64,000 bases of DNA from Trichomonas vaginalis G3. Its lineage: Eukaryota; Parabasalia; Trichomonadida; Trichomonadidae. The notes under the pieces are model-generated. The model made no database searches. It was not told where the DNA came from and saw nothing but the letters and a program-made list of their open reading frames with translations. The DNA is taken from NCBI RefSeq assembly GCF_026262505.1, contig NC_067208.1, positions 6,767,962 to 6,831,961 of the forward strand, written 5' to 3'. Numbering within the stretch: position 1 is the stretch's first letter; each line of letters opens with the position of its first letter. Positions 47,632 to 56,367 of this stretch are shown here, piece after piece. The position numbers and the translations under genes were made by a program.

Positions 47632-47831
47632 TTATTCTTTCTTTTCTGAGTTGTTTAGAGCTGGTTTCTCTTGTAGGAACCTTTCGTACTCTTCCACGGT
47701 CATGTAATTGCGAATTTGGTACGCAATTCCAGGTTCGTTGTTTTTGAACCTTACGTATAAACGCTTCCATCCTCTCAGGGAAGTAAGCTGCTAACATCTG
47801 ACCAAGTTTTCTCGGTTGACTCGGAGCTCAT
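47632..47831 (-). pseudogene. Small-block remnant (E2)
   Basis: Coding-like minus-strand sequence with PGIAYQIRNYMTVEEYERFL near its end. It begins next to TGTCACTTTTTT (47837-47848). It may correspond to the small E1 gene at 8182; similarity is too weak to be sure. Broken. Confidence 0.3.
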
Positions 47832-47870
47832 TAAAATGTCACTTTTTTAATTTAAGTTTTTAGTCTTATT

Positions 47871-48065
47871 TTACCCTTTGTTTACCCTTTGTTTGTCAAG
47901 GTAGTATTGGAGTGCAATTTCTCCAAATTCTCTGTGTCGGAGTTCTTCAGCATTTTCCAAGGTGTACCTGGAGAACTCAAAGAAGTTGTCAAGAAGATAC
48001 TGCCATGCTGCTCTTCTGAGTTCGTCGGTATTTTGGAAGTGTTGCACCTTCGAGTCTTCGGACAT
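47871..48065 (-). CDS. Small conserved gene b of the small-gene block (E2)
   Basis: 64 residues, MSEDSKVQHFQNTDELRRAA then WQYLLDNFFEFSRYTLENAE. Helical, similar in pattern to the E1 protein at 8373. Divergent from gene g, with TGACACTTTTTC (48073-48084) in the 43-bp gap. G/C-rich codons. Function unknown. Confidence 0.5.
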   Translation of the reverse strand: MSEDSKVQHFQNTDELRRAAWQYLLDNFFEFSRYTLENAEELRHREFGEIALQYYLDKQRVNKG

Positions 48066-48108
48066 GAAAAAATGACACTTTTTCTATTAAACCGTTTTGG
48101 CATTTCTC

Positions 48109-48288
48109 ATGAGTGAGTATAGTTCTGCCGAACCATTGGAAGAGAAGAAGTACCCTTGCTGGCAAAAGACAAAAATAGTTGCCTTAGTTGTCATTGCAAT
48201 TGTACTCGTAATTGAATTCATTGTACTTCTCTTCACGTACATAAAACTCAAGGACGGCATATGCTTTAAGAAGCTACCATCTTACTAA
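48109..48288 (+). CDS. Single-pass membrane protein g (E2)
   Basis: 59 residues from MSEYSSAEPL, chosen because it matches the E1 start (MSEPYS). PCWQKTKIV precedes one hydrophobic segment (residues 23-44), then KLKDGICFKKL. Clear homologue of the E1 protein at 12122. It is the last gene of the block before the accessory cassette. Confidence 0.65.
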   Translation: MSEYSSAEPLEEKKYPCWQKTKIVALVVIAIVLVIEFIVLLFTYIKLKDGICFKKLPSY

Positions 48289-48304
48289 GACTAAACACTT
48301 AGAT

Positions 48305-49962
48305 TTTTCAAGCTTGACTTTTTACAATTTGAACTTTGTTGCTGAATTCAGCAAAAATAATGTTTAGGTGAAGAGGTGAGATTTCACCTCTTTTTTCACC
48401 TGTTTTTTCACCTCATGAATTTTCATGATTTCATCGTAAATGTTTTGTCAAACATGAACGTAAATGTTTTGTCTAAACTTCATCGTAATGAGCGTAAATC
48501 AGACAAAAATAATGTTTAGGTGAAGAGGTGAGATTTCACCTCTTTTTTCACCTGTTTTTTCACCTCATGAGTTTTCCCGAAATAAAAAATAAAGTTGGTT
48601 TTTTTAAAAAAATATTTTTTTATTTTGTATAAAAAATATGATTTCAACAATCGGCACAACAACAGTTCAAACAACTACAGCACCAAACTCGTTAGTTATG
48701 AATCCAACATCTATGTTGGTAGAGATGAAAAACTTCATTCCTTCTTCATATACTTTCGAAACAAAAATCCAGAAGATAAAGCAAGAACTTTTAACAAGTA
48801 ATTTAGACTGTAGTGCGAAAGATGAAACAAATGAACAGTATCTTTATGAAATGCAGGACATTATTGACCATTTACCCAAATTGCCTGAAATCCAACAACA
48901 AAAACTCACTATTCCTGAATTCGACGAAATTGAAGTGAAACCAACTGACTCAGTAGAAATAAAGAAGTTCATACGAAAGGTAAATTATGAATTCCTTAGT
49001 TTTCATTGCAACCATAAAGTTATGGACAAAGATTGCGACATGTTATATAAGAACATCTCTGACCTTTACAAATCCGAAGAATTTAAGACCTACGACAACT
49101 TTGTTTCATTAGTTGCAAAAATGTGTTGGGAAATAAGAGATAAAGATAGTAGGGGTAAGGTATGGAACGAACAAATAAGACCGCTATGTTCGAGATGAAG
49201 AGAGCAATTGACGCCTTAGTTGTTTTAGCAGGTAAGGTTTCAGAAATAAACGCAAAATGAACCCGCAATGTTCAAAATGTAAAGCAGCAATGAGGAAATA
49301 TAACTACTCAGTCAAAGAGATAAAAGAATGCGAAACGACTATGCAGACTTAAAGAAAAGAAGCAGAAAAGCCAGCAGATAAAATGAACATGTTAGCATTT
49401 CTGAACAAAAACTATCCAACTGCTGATTTCCTTCTATCTGACGTCAAGAAGAAGTATAAAGAAACTTTCGGTATCGTTAAAACATTCGATGTACTGACAG
49501 AAGAAATAGAAGCTACGAAATTGTTTAGGATTTCAAATATACATCATACAATTCAGTTAAACGCTTTTAAAAATAACAGGTGAAAAAAAGAGGTGAAAAA
49601 GAGGTGAAATCTCACCTCTTCACCTAAACATTATTTTTATTGAATTCAGCAACAAAATTCTGAGTAAAATAATTTTTAGGGCTTGTGTCAAACCGTTGAG
49701 TTTTCACAAAATTTTAAAAAATAACGTTTACCATGTGAAACGCTTATAAAATAACTGAGGTGAAAAAACAGGTGAAAAAAGAGGTGAAATTCACCTCTTC
49801 ACCTAAAATATATTTTTGCTGAATTCCGTATGAAATTTCATGAATTTCCTCATATGCTTGCTTCCCTCGAAAAACCGAGAGAAGAACAGCGAGTAGTGAA
49901 AAACCCTGGTCGCCAAAACTCTTTATTTTTCAAGCTTGACTTTTTACAATTTGAACTTTGTT
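48305..49962. mobile_element. Accessory gene cassette inside E2, with direct and inverted repeats
   Basis: A 36-bp direct repeat (TTTTCAAGCTTGACTTTTTA, continuing CAATTTGAACTTTGTT) lies at 48305-48340 and 49927-49962. Just inside are inverted arms with GCTGAATTCAGCAAAAATAA and AGGTGAAGAGGTGAGATTTC (48342-48418, a second copy at 48508-48568; inverted at 49584-49640 and 49757-49825). The enclosed gene is the relative of the E3 gene at 32586. The right direct repeat includes the end of the ATPase gene. Not a known cassette type to me. Confidence 0.65.
48638..49583 (+). pseudogene. Accessory cassette gene, broken copy (E2)
   Basis: Starts MISTIGTTTVQTTTAPNSLV and is about 90 percent identical to the E3 protein at 32586 over the first 180 residues; the remainder is recognisable (FLNKNYPTADFLLSDVKKKY) but broken, about two breaks. 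The leader TTTTGTATAAAAAATATG resembles the accessory leaders of E3. Function unknown. Confidence 0.65.
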
Positions 49963-50906
49963 TGCGTAGATATGAATTCTGAAAGAAGTATGAGGGTCTT
50001 GTATGACTTTGTATTCTCCCATAGTTCATGTCTGTCAAACTTACCTGCCATGGACTCTTTCATAAGTTCCATGAAATCGTCTTCGGAACAATCCAGGGAA
50101 AAGTATGATATCAGTAAGTATTCTTTTAACATCCTTACTTAAACTCTTTGCTGTCTGTACACAAATGACAACAGAGATGTTAAAGTGTCTGAGCTTCTTA
50201 AGAATTCGACACATGTCTTGTTCTCTGTTCTTTAACAAAGGATGAGAAGCAAAGTCATCTAAGATAAGAAGACATCTATGAGGGTACGTTTTCCAATCGT
50301 AAGATTGCAATTTCTTCGAAATGTATTCTATCTCTTTCTGTTTGTTTCTGAAGTGTTCTTCTCTAATATTCTCTGCATTTCCTCATTTGGGTCTTTGAAC
50401 TTAGAATTTATATACTCATTTATAGCATTATAATACTTCAAAACTCTTCTTTGGTACTTCTTTATCCAATCTAAACTCAGAGTCTTTTATACATACTAAC
50501 TTAGACTTCTTTATAATATCTTTGAACGAATTGACGGTTTGGTCAAATTGACCAGAAGTACTACAAATAACAAACTAACTCATAGAATGGGTTCTTCTCA
50601 TCTAGTTCTTGTTGTTGTGCAGCCATTAAGATAAGTGAAAGTCTTACCCGACCCAGGTGGTGCAATTAGACCTGTTATACCATTCTGAGCAAATAAGAAC
50701 TTGTCATGTATAGGCTTTATCTGAGCATTTTCTAACTTCCTCTTGTTCTTGTTTAAAACATTCTCAAATTTCTTGTCAATGTCAGCAAACTTTTTTTCTA
50801 ACATATTTTTAGAAAAATTAAAAATTTTATCTTTTAGAAAATGTCTAGCGATTTCGCTATCTATATTCGAGACAAACTTTTTGACAGCAAAACATCTGTC
50901 GACCAT
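49944..50906 (-). pseudogene. FtsK/HerA-type packaging ATPase, broken (E2)
   Basis: Walker A GLIAPPGSGKTFT and Walker B RCLLILDDFASH are intact-looking, followed by ISVVICVQTAKSLSKDVK, matching the E1 protein (VVIMCQTWRH). An N-terminal helical region (KKFADIDKKFENVLNKNKRK) precedes Walker A. Several breaks. The end of the gene lies in the right direct repeat of the accessory cassette. Confidence 0.7.
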
Positions 50907-51287
50907 AAAATCTTACATAGTGTAAACAAGAAAGGTGAATTTGTTCTAAAGTTCTGTTTCTGGGAATATGACAAGAACCATAAAACATTAGGCAGAGAAG
51001 TCTTTAAGTTTGTCAATGACAGACTTGTTGACAGAGATGACGCCGATTGGAAAGATGAAGTCCAACAAAAGTTCTTAGAATGCAAAGAAGGCACATGTGC
51101 TGTTCTTGAAGATGAAATAGAAAACAGAATAGAAGAGCTATTAAAGGACAAAGAACTTTTACATAAATATGGTTCTGAGAAATTTGACATAACTCCACCA
51201 GAAAAGAAGAAGAGAGAAAAGAAAGAAAAGAAAGTAGAAGAAGAGAAGAAAGAACCAGTTCCAGAGAAAAAGAAATTTGACATGTAA
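50841..51287 (+). CDS. Unrecognised acidic/basic protein (E2)
   Basis: 148 residues starting MSSDFAIYIRDKLFDSKTSV. A compact first half (FVLKFCFWEYDKNHKTLGRE) and a Lys/Glu-rich tail (EKKKREKKEKKVEEEKKEPV). It overlaps the start region of the ATPase remnant on the opposite strand. No relative recognised in E1 or E3. Function unknown. Confidence 0.45.
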   Translation: MSSDFAIYIRDKLFDSKTSVDHKILHSVNKKGEFVLKFCFWEYDKNHKTLGREVFKFVNDRLVDRDDADWKDEVQQKFLECKEGTCAVLEDEIENRIEELLKDKELLHKYGSEKFDITPPEKKKREKKEKKVEEEKKEPVPEKKKFDM

Positions 51288-51303
51288 AAATAAAATTTTA
51301 TTT

Positions 51304-51723
51304 TTAGAACATTTCTGGGTCAATGTCAATGTTCTCTTCCTCTTTAGGGGCAAACACTGGCTTAGACTCTAAAATCTTTTTACCCAACTTACCTTGAACT
51401 TCAACTATCTTAGACTCATAATATTCATAGTCGTCTGTCTTCTTTGGTTCATAAGGTATAACAAGTTTGTATGCTTTGCCTTCTTTAAGGTTTGAGAACC
51501 TTCTGTCAAAATTTTCTTTGACTGTTAACAAACCTTCTATGTCTAAGTCTTCAAATTTCGCACCATTTTTAGTCACAATAGCAAACTTAACTGGTTCGAT
51601 GTTCCAAACTTTGTCAAATGTAGACTTTTCAAAATGGTAGAAGTAAACATTCAAATAAGCGAATGGGTCTAGTTCTTCTTTGACTTCTGTCATGTACTTA
51701 TTTACTGAGATGAATTTCGTCAT
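51304..51723 (-). CDS. Conserved Maverick protein, acidic C-terminus (E2)
   Basis: 139 residues, MTKFISVNKYMTEVKEELDP through ENIDIDPEMF. The ending and size match the E1 protein at 7593 (EEIDVDPEVL). Middle part beta-rich (KAYKLVIPYEPKKTDDYEYY). Same strand as, and 35 bp downstream of, the helicase. Function unknown but present in all three elements. Confidence 0.55.
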   Translation of the reverse strand: MTKFISVNKYMTEVKEELDPFAYLNVYFYHFEKSTFDKVWNIEPVKFAIVTKNGAKFEDLDIEGLLTVKENFDRRFSNLKEGKAYKLVIPYEPKKTDDYEYYESKIVEVQGKLGKKILESKPVFAPKEEENIDIDPEMF

Positions 51724-51758
51724 CTTTTCTATCGGATAAAAAAATATTTTTTTAAAAT

Positions 51759-52994
51759 TTACTCATAAAAATTTTTCTTTGTATATACGCCGTTCTGAAC
51801 GTCTAAAAGATTTTTGACATTTGCCAAGAATGTTCGTTTAGACGCTGTCATATAACCATATTCTTGACAATACTGTTTATATTCATCGTACAATGACCTT
51901 TCATCTAAACACTCAAAGTTAGTCTCATCTATGAACAGTTCATAAACACTCTTGTTTGCTTCTAACAATGTTTGTCTTTCTTCGGTATGTGGAATTTGTC
52001 TTGGATTGAACTTAGAAATATCTAATGTCATAAAATATGAGAACAAGTGGTTGTAAAAGTCAGATGTCAAAGTTTCTGCTAAGTCGTCAAAATATTCTGT
52101 ATCTTGCATATGAGAATCTGACGTTCTGACAACTACATATCTTCTGTCAGAACTTTCTAACTTCATCGGAACGGCGTTGTTTGAAACCATGATGAAATTT
52201 GCAACATTTTCACAAACTCTTTGGTCTTTATATTTTCTTTCAACAACTCCAACTTTGTCTGTTATAAGACTCTTCAAAGCATCTGAGTTCAAAACTTTTG
52301 TTGTATCTATACTTTGAAGTTCATTGCAAACTATAAGTTTCATATTCTCTATTGAGGAGTTAAACTTGCCGCAGATGTTTTCTAAGTTTGTCATATTAGG
52401 GTTCGAATAACCTTCTAACAGTTTGCATAAGATATCTGTAAAGAATGTGTTCTTACCAGTTCCTTGTTTTCCAATTATAATGAGAGCAGTTTCATTTTTA
52501 GCACTTGGATGTTGTAAGATGTTTGCAAACCAACATAAGATATACTCATAAACCTTTTCGTTTCCATTGCATATAATTTCTTTGACATGGTCTAACCAAG
52601 CTTCTATAATATTTTCTTTCCATTCTACTTGTTCATATTTATATCCAGTGAAGATAGAATAGAAGTTTGGAGAAGGTGTATAGAACTTTATACCACGAAC
52701 TGAAAAATCTTCTAACTTTGACAATAAGATATCCCAAGCATCTAACATCTTCATGCCAACTTGTACGACTTTTATTTTCTTAAGTTTTTGTCTACATTCT
52801 TGTTCAGACACTATTGTTGCTCTTGGTTTGTTAAAGACAACATCCCATTCTTTCATGACATAACATTCTGGGGCAGAGTCAACATAAATGACTAAACGTT
52901 TCAAATTCTCGACTGCTTTGTTATAGTCTCGAAATGGACACATATTTCTGAACGCTTGGAAGTCATAAAAATCTGAAACATCTATTCTGTACAT
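51759..52994 (-). CDS. Superfamily 3 helicase, D5-like (E2)
   Basis: 411 residues, open throughout. Walker A is IIGKQGTGKNTF near residues 173-184, motif B is LIVCNELQS near 218, and motif C is NFIMVSNNAVP near 265, followed by SSDRRYVVVR with the arginine finger region. This order is diagnostic of SF3 helicases of the D5/phage P4 type. A C-terminal winged-helix-like segment follows. SF3 helicases unwind DNA at viral origins. No primase domain is visible in the first 170 residues. The gene is not seen in the E1 or E3 parts of the window. Confidence 0.85.
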   Translation of the reverse strand: MYRIDVSDFYDFQAFRNMCPFRDYNKAVENLKRLVIYVDSAPECYVMKEWDVVFNKPRATIVSEQECRQKLKKIKVVQVGMKMLDAWDILLSKLEDFSVRGIKFYTPSPNFYSIFTGYKYEQVEWKENIIEAWLDHVKEIICNGNEKVYEYILCWFANILQHPSAKNETALIIIGKQGTGKNTFFTDILCKLLEGYSNPNMTNLENICGKFNSSIENMKLIVCNELQSIDTTKVLNSDALKSLITDKVGVVERKYKDQRVCENVANFIMVSNNAVPMKLESSDRRYVVVRTSDSHMQDTEYFDDLAETLTSDFYNHLFSYFMTLDISKFNPRQIPHTEERQTLLEANKSVYELFIDETNFECLDERSLYDEYKQYCQEYGYMTASKRTFLANVKNLLDVQNGVYTKKNFYE

Positions 52995-53022
52995 TTTTAT
53001 AAAAATAAAAAAAATATTTTTT

Positions 53023-53810
53023 TTATTCTTGAGCTATTTGTTGCATTTGTTGTTCTTGAGCTATTTGTTGTTGAAGTTGTTCTTGTAATACAATACTTTC
53101 ACCAGTTGCATCTTCCAATTCGAAACTTTCTGCCGTCATTGACAAATACATAGGACATAAAAGTTTTACAGGAACAAAGTTTGCGTCAACTAAGGTTAAG
53201 TTTATGTTTGCTAAAGTGTTTGAGTTTACTAAAGCTGAAAACTCTGCATTCGAATGAACAATAGGCAAACCAGCAGAGAAAGTGTTGTTTATACGCATGA
53301 GTATCTTTTGGTCATAATAGTTTCTGTCGACATTCGAATAACACTTTGAACCTAAGTTTGAAACAATATATAAGATTGGTGTGCTTAATGTCAATGGAAT
53401 AGACAAACCTTGTATGACACCTTTTCCTGTTATAGGAAACTGTTGGTAGTAAAAACCAGAAATAAGTTTTGTATTATAGCTCATATCGTTTATAGTAAAC
53501 TCAGTCGGACATCCAAACATAATGAAACCTGCTCTAGTTGCAGCACATGTTACATCCGTCCTTAAAGTATTAAATAAGTCAACAAAACCTGTTGGTGTAT
53601 ATCTGAGTAAGTATCTTCAAAGGAGTATTTTTTACCATTCACAACAATAAAATCTTCTGGTGTCAAAAGAGCAAAACAGGCTTTAGTCGTCATCGTGTTT
53701 AAGGTCAGTTTACAATATCGTCCTTGAGGACTTTGTAAGTTTGTTGTTATAGAATTATATGACCCAGGGTTTTTAGTCGTAATAGTATAAACCATTATGT
53801 CTTCTGCCAT
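53023..53810 (-). pseudogene. Penton-like minor capsid protein, broken (E2)
   Basis: The two open stretches cover KNPGSYNSITTNLQSPQGRY and ACFALLTPEDFIVVNGKKYS at the start and NINLTLVDANFVPVKLLCPM at the end, matching the E1 protein at 3803 (MANFIVCDETDYFVLQLDED and NVTFTLVDFQDQPVRLLSPM). A Gln-rich tail ends the gene. About one break. Between helicase and SCCG gene. Confidence 0.6.
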
Positions 53811-53814
53811 TTAC

Positions 53815-54396
53815 TTAGCAAATAAATTTTAATGAAATGTTGTGGTCGTCAAATATTTTTATGACGTCTGGGAAACTATACTTTAAGTTCAACGTTTCAC
53901 CTCCTTTCATAACGTATATCTTGTCAATGACATTATATGAAACACCACAGCAACTAACGTCGGGTTCTATTTCTTTGATGTTTATATCGTCTGCCTCTGT
54001 CAAAAGTTTCAATAGTTCTTTCAAAACTTCATGAGGTGCGATGACATATGAGTTCACTTTTACAGGGTTGTGTTCGACCAAGTTTAACATTATACCTAAA
54101 GCTTGACAAATCTTCTCCTGAGTTTGAAGTTTGTCTTTCAGTTGTTTGTAGTCATTTCGAATATCTGCAACAGAACTTAAGTCTCTGCTAACTTCAGGGT
54201 ATGTTGGTTGTTCTTTTACAGGAACAATTGTTATACCATCTTCGTCTTCGTATGGTTTCCCCATTTCAACATCTCTTTCTTTGACATTGACAATAACACT
54301 TTGACTGTTTGTTTGAGTTGGTGAATTTAACTTCACATCTGCCACCGCCATTAAACCTTTTGAAACACTTACGCTTCTATTTTTCGGAAATGACAT
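53815..54396 (-). CDS. SCCG-family conserved Maverick protein (E2)
   Basis: 193 residues from MSFPKNRSVS; this start is preferred because the longer frame overlaps the divergent gene at 54415. TYPEVSRDLSSVADIRNDYK linker and coil, then EIEPDVSCCGVSYNVIDKIY and LKYSFPDVIKIF. Matches the E3 protein at 28275 and the E1 remnant. It lies 4 bp from the penton-like gene. No family name known to me. Confidence 0.6.
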   Translation of the reverse strand: MSFPKNRSVSVSKGLMAVADVKLNSPTQTNSQSVIVNVKERDVEMGKPYEDEDGITIVPVKEQPTYPEVSRDLSSVADIRNDYKQLKDKLQTQEKICQALGIMLNLVEHNPVKVNSYVIAPHEVLKELLKLLTEADDINIKEIEPDVSCCGVSYNVIDKIYVMKGGETLNLKYSFPDVIKIFDDHNISLKFIC

Positions 54397-54414
54397 TTTA
54401 CTTAGAATAAAAAG

Positions 54415-54834
54415 ATGGACGTATTCGAGTATCTCTTCGAATTGAAGCAAAACAAGGTTTACACACACAAACAATACAAATACATTGACAGAATAGTTCT
54501 TTATACAAACAATGGAAAATGTTATAGAATAGCAGTCTTTGCTGAACCAAAATATTTTCATAAAGCAAAGAAAGTTGGTATAACCGAGATGGTGAAAGTT
54601 CTTGACGTTGACAAAAATATAACAACAAAACTGACCGATATTTCTAAAGGTAAGTTTATAATACAATATTATATCAAAACTGGCGTACTGTCAATATTTG
54701 ACGGAGAGAAGTCAGTTCAAGAACAACTTACTGACCTGCTGCCAAAATCTGCTCGATGGAAGCTGTCGTTATACCAATCTGAGGAGCCCCAGCAGGTTTC
54801 ATCGAACGAATTTTCAAAAGAGCATCTTCTGTGA
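54415..54834 (+). CDS. Unrecognised 139-residue protein (E2)
   Basis: MDVFEYLFELKQNKVYTHKQ, YRIAVFAEPKYFHKAKKVGI and KFIIQYYIKTGVLSIFDGEK. Beta-rich, basic. Divergent from the SCCG gene (18 bp). Its last 107 bp overlap the end of the capsid gene on the other strand, and the final part may therefore not be the original end. Function unknown. Confidence 0.45.
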   Translation: MDVFEYLFELKQNKVYTHKQYKYIDRIVLYTNNGKCYRIAVFAEPKYFHKAKKVGITEMVKVLDVDKNITTKLTDISKGKFIIQYYIKTGVLSIFDGEKSVQEQLTDLLPKSARWKLSLYQSEEPQQVSSNEFSKEHLL

Positions 54835-56334
54835 AAAGTGCTATTGGTTTTGTAAACTTCTTTGCTTTCAATTCATCTGGACCGTCTCTGTCACCAGTAT
54901 ATTGTATTTGTACAGTACCAACAGTTGAAATACCACCCATAAAGTCTTCTGAGTCAGCAAATGGAATGCCAAGCCAAAAGTTTGAACGGTCTCCATTTGT
55001 ATATTGAGTTTTTTGACCTCCTGTATGAGTCCATACTTTCACATATGGCATAATAGAACTTTGCATTTCAGGGTTAATGGTTGTTGTGAAGTTGTTGTTA
55101 AAGTTCATAGCATCTAATGTCAAGTTGTATGACCTCATATCCTCAACTGTAGAATATTCTTCTCTTGGATAATATTTGCCATCTATGTTTATATGGTATT
55201 TAATACCAGGGTTGTAGAAGCAAGAATAGTCATTTATAGTTCGTCTGAACAGTACAAACATAGTATCTGCATGTTTCATTGCAGTTGTTAAAGCAATATC
55301 TGTTCTTGCACCTGGGTCAGCACTTTGGTTTCCAACTTCACCTGCAAAGTCTTTGACAGATATTTGGTGTATAGGGAACATAAGTGGAACTGCAATATAT
55401 TTGGCAGCTAAAGCATTTGAAATATCTGGGTCCAACATATAGACTGCAAGTCTGCTTTCTATTCTCTTGCATTCAAATTTTTCGCATGTGAACTTAACTG
55501 GGTCCCAAGCATCTCCAGCAGCATTGAAATAATAGTTTACTTCAGTGTTGAGGTTTGAGAAACCAAAGTCTAAGTCAACTTTGTTTTTGCAAAAGTCGGC
55601 GAATGACATTTTATTTGTTCCCACTACTTCTGTAAGAGTGAATGGGTCTTGTGTTGGTGCAATGACTAAGTTATTTTTGCTTGGAGTAAGTTCGATAGAA
55701 ATTTTTCCTGCCCAGTTTGGCAAGTATCTTAAAAACCTGAAGATGAGGAAAGATGACAAAGGAACTCTAAGTTTCAGTTTTACTTTGGTTACTGCTGCTG
55801 CAGTTTGTCCAGAAAGGTTAACATAAACTCCTGGAACGTTAGGGTCAAGTCTTCTTATTTTCTCAATAGTTGCATACTGGTCTGTTTGTTCTCTAGCTTG
55901 TGGTTGTACTGAGTTTCTCAAAGCGAACCATTCATAGTTTGCCCATGTTACTGTTTGAACTAAGTCAGAGTTAAATATATCTTATATCCCATGAAAACTT
56001 CTGGAGCATATTGGTATCCGACATAGAAAATTCCATTGCAACCTTTCTTGTCAGACAACTTGGCAGAAGGTTTTATTTCAATGTCTTGTTCCACGTATAA
56101 GAAAGAGTTGTCAATAGAAATTATATGAAACCTGTCGCAAGCAATATCTACTGTTGTTGAAGAACCTTCTCCAAACTCACCTACGTTTCCATAAGAAACA
56201 GCAGTTGTATATTCGTAAGTTCCAGGAACTATTTCTGACCTTCTAATGGCATTGTCGCATTCGTTATACCATTCGGAAACATTTCCATTCATAGCATCCA
56301 AAACTGTTGGCGTTATATTCTGAGCGGCGTACAT
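54728..56334 (-). pseudogene. Double-jelly-roll major capsid protein, broken (E2)
   Basis: The main open part (397 residues) includes VYVNLSGQTAAAVTKVKLKL, IPLMFPIHQISVKDFAGEV-like strands, NLTLDAMNFNNNFTTTINPE and FWLGIPFADSEDFMGGISTV then VGTVQIQYTGDRDG, the last strands of the Polinton capsid protein. The first part (MYAAQNITPTVLDAMNGNVS) is in a separate stretch. About one break. Next to the long structural gene, forming the capsid cluster at the right end. Confidence 0.7.
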
Positions 56335-56367
56335 TTCATATGAGTAAAAAATATAGAATAGTTGGAT

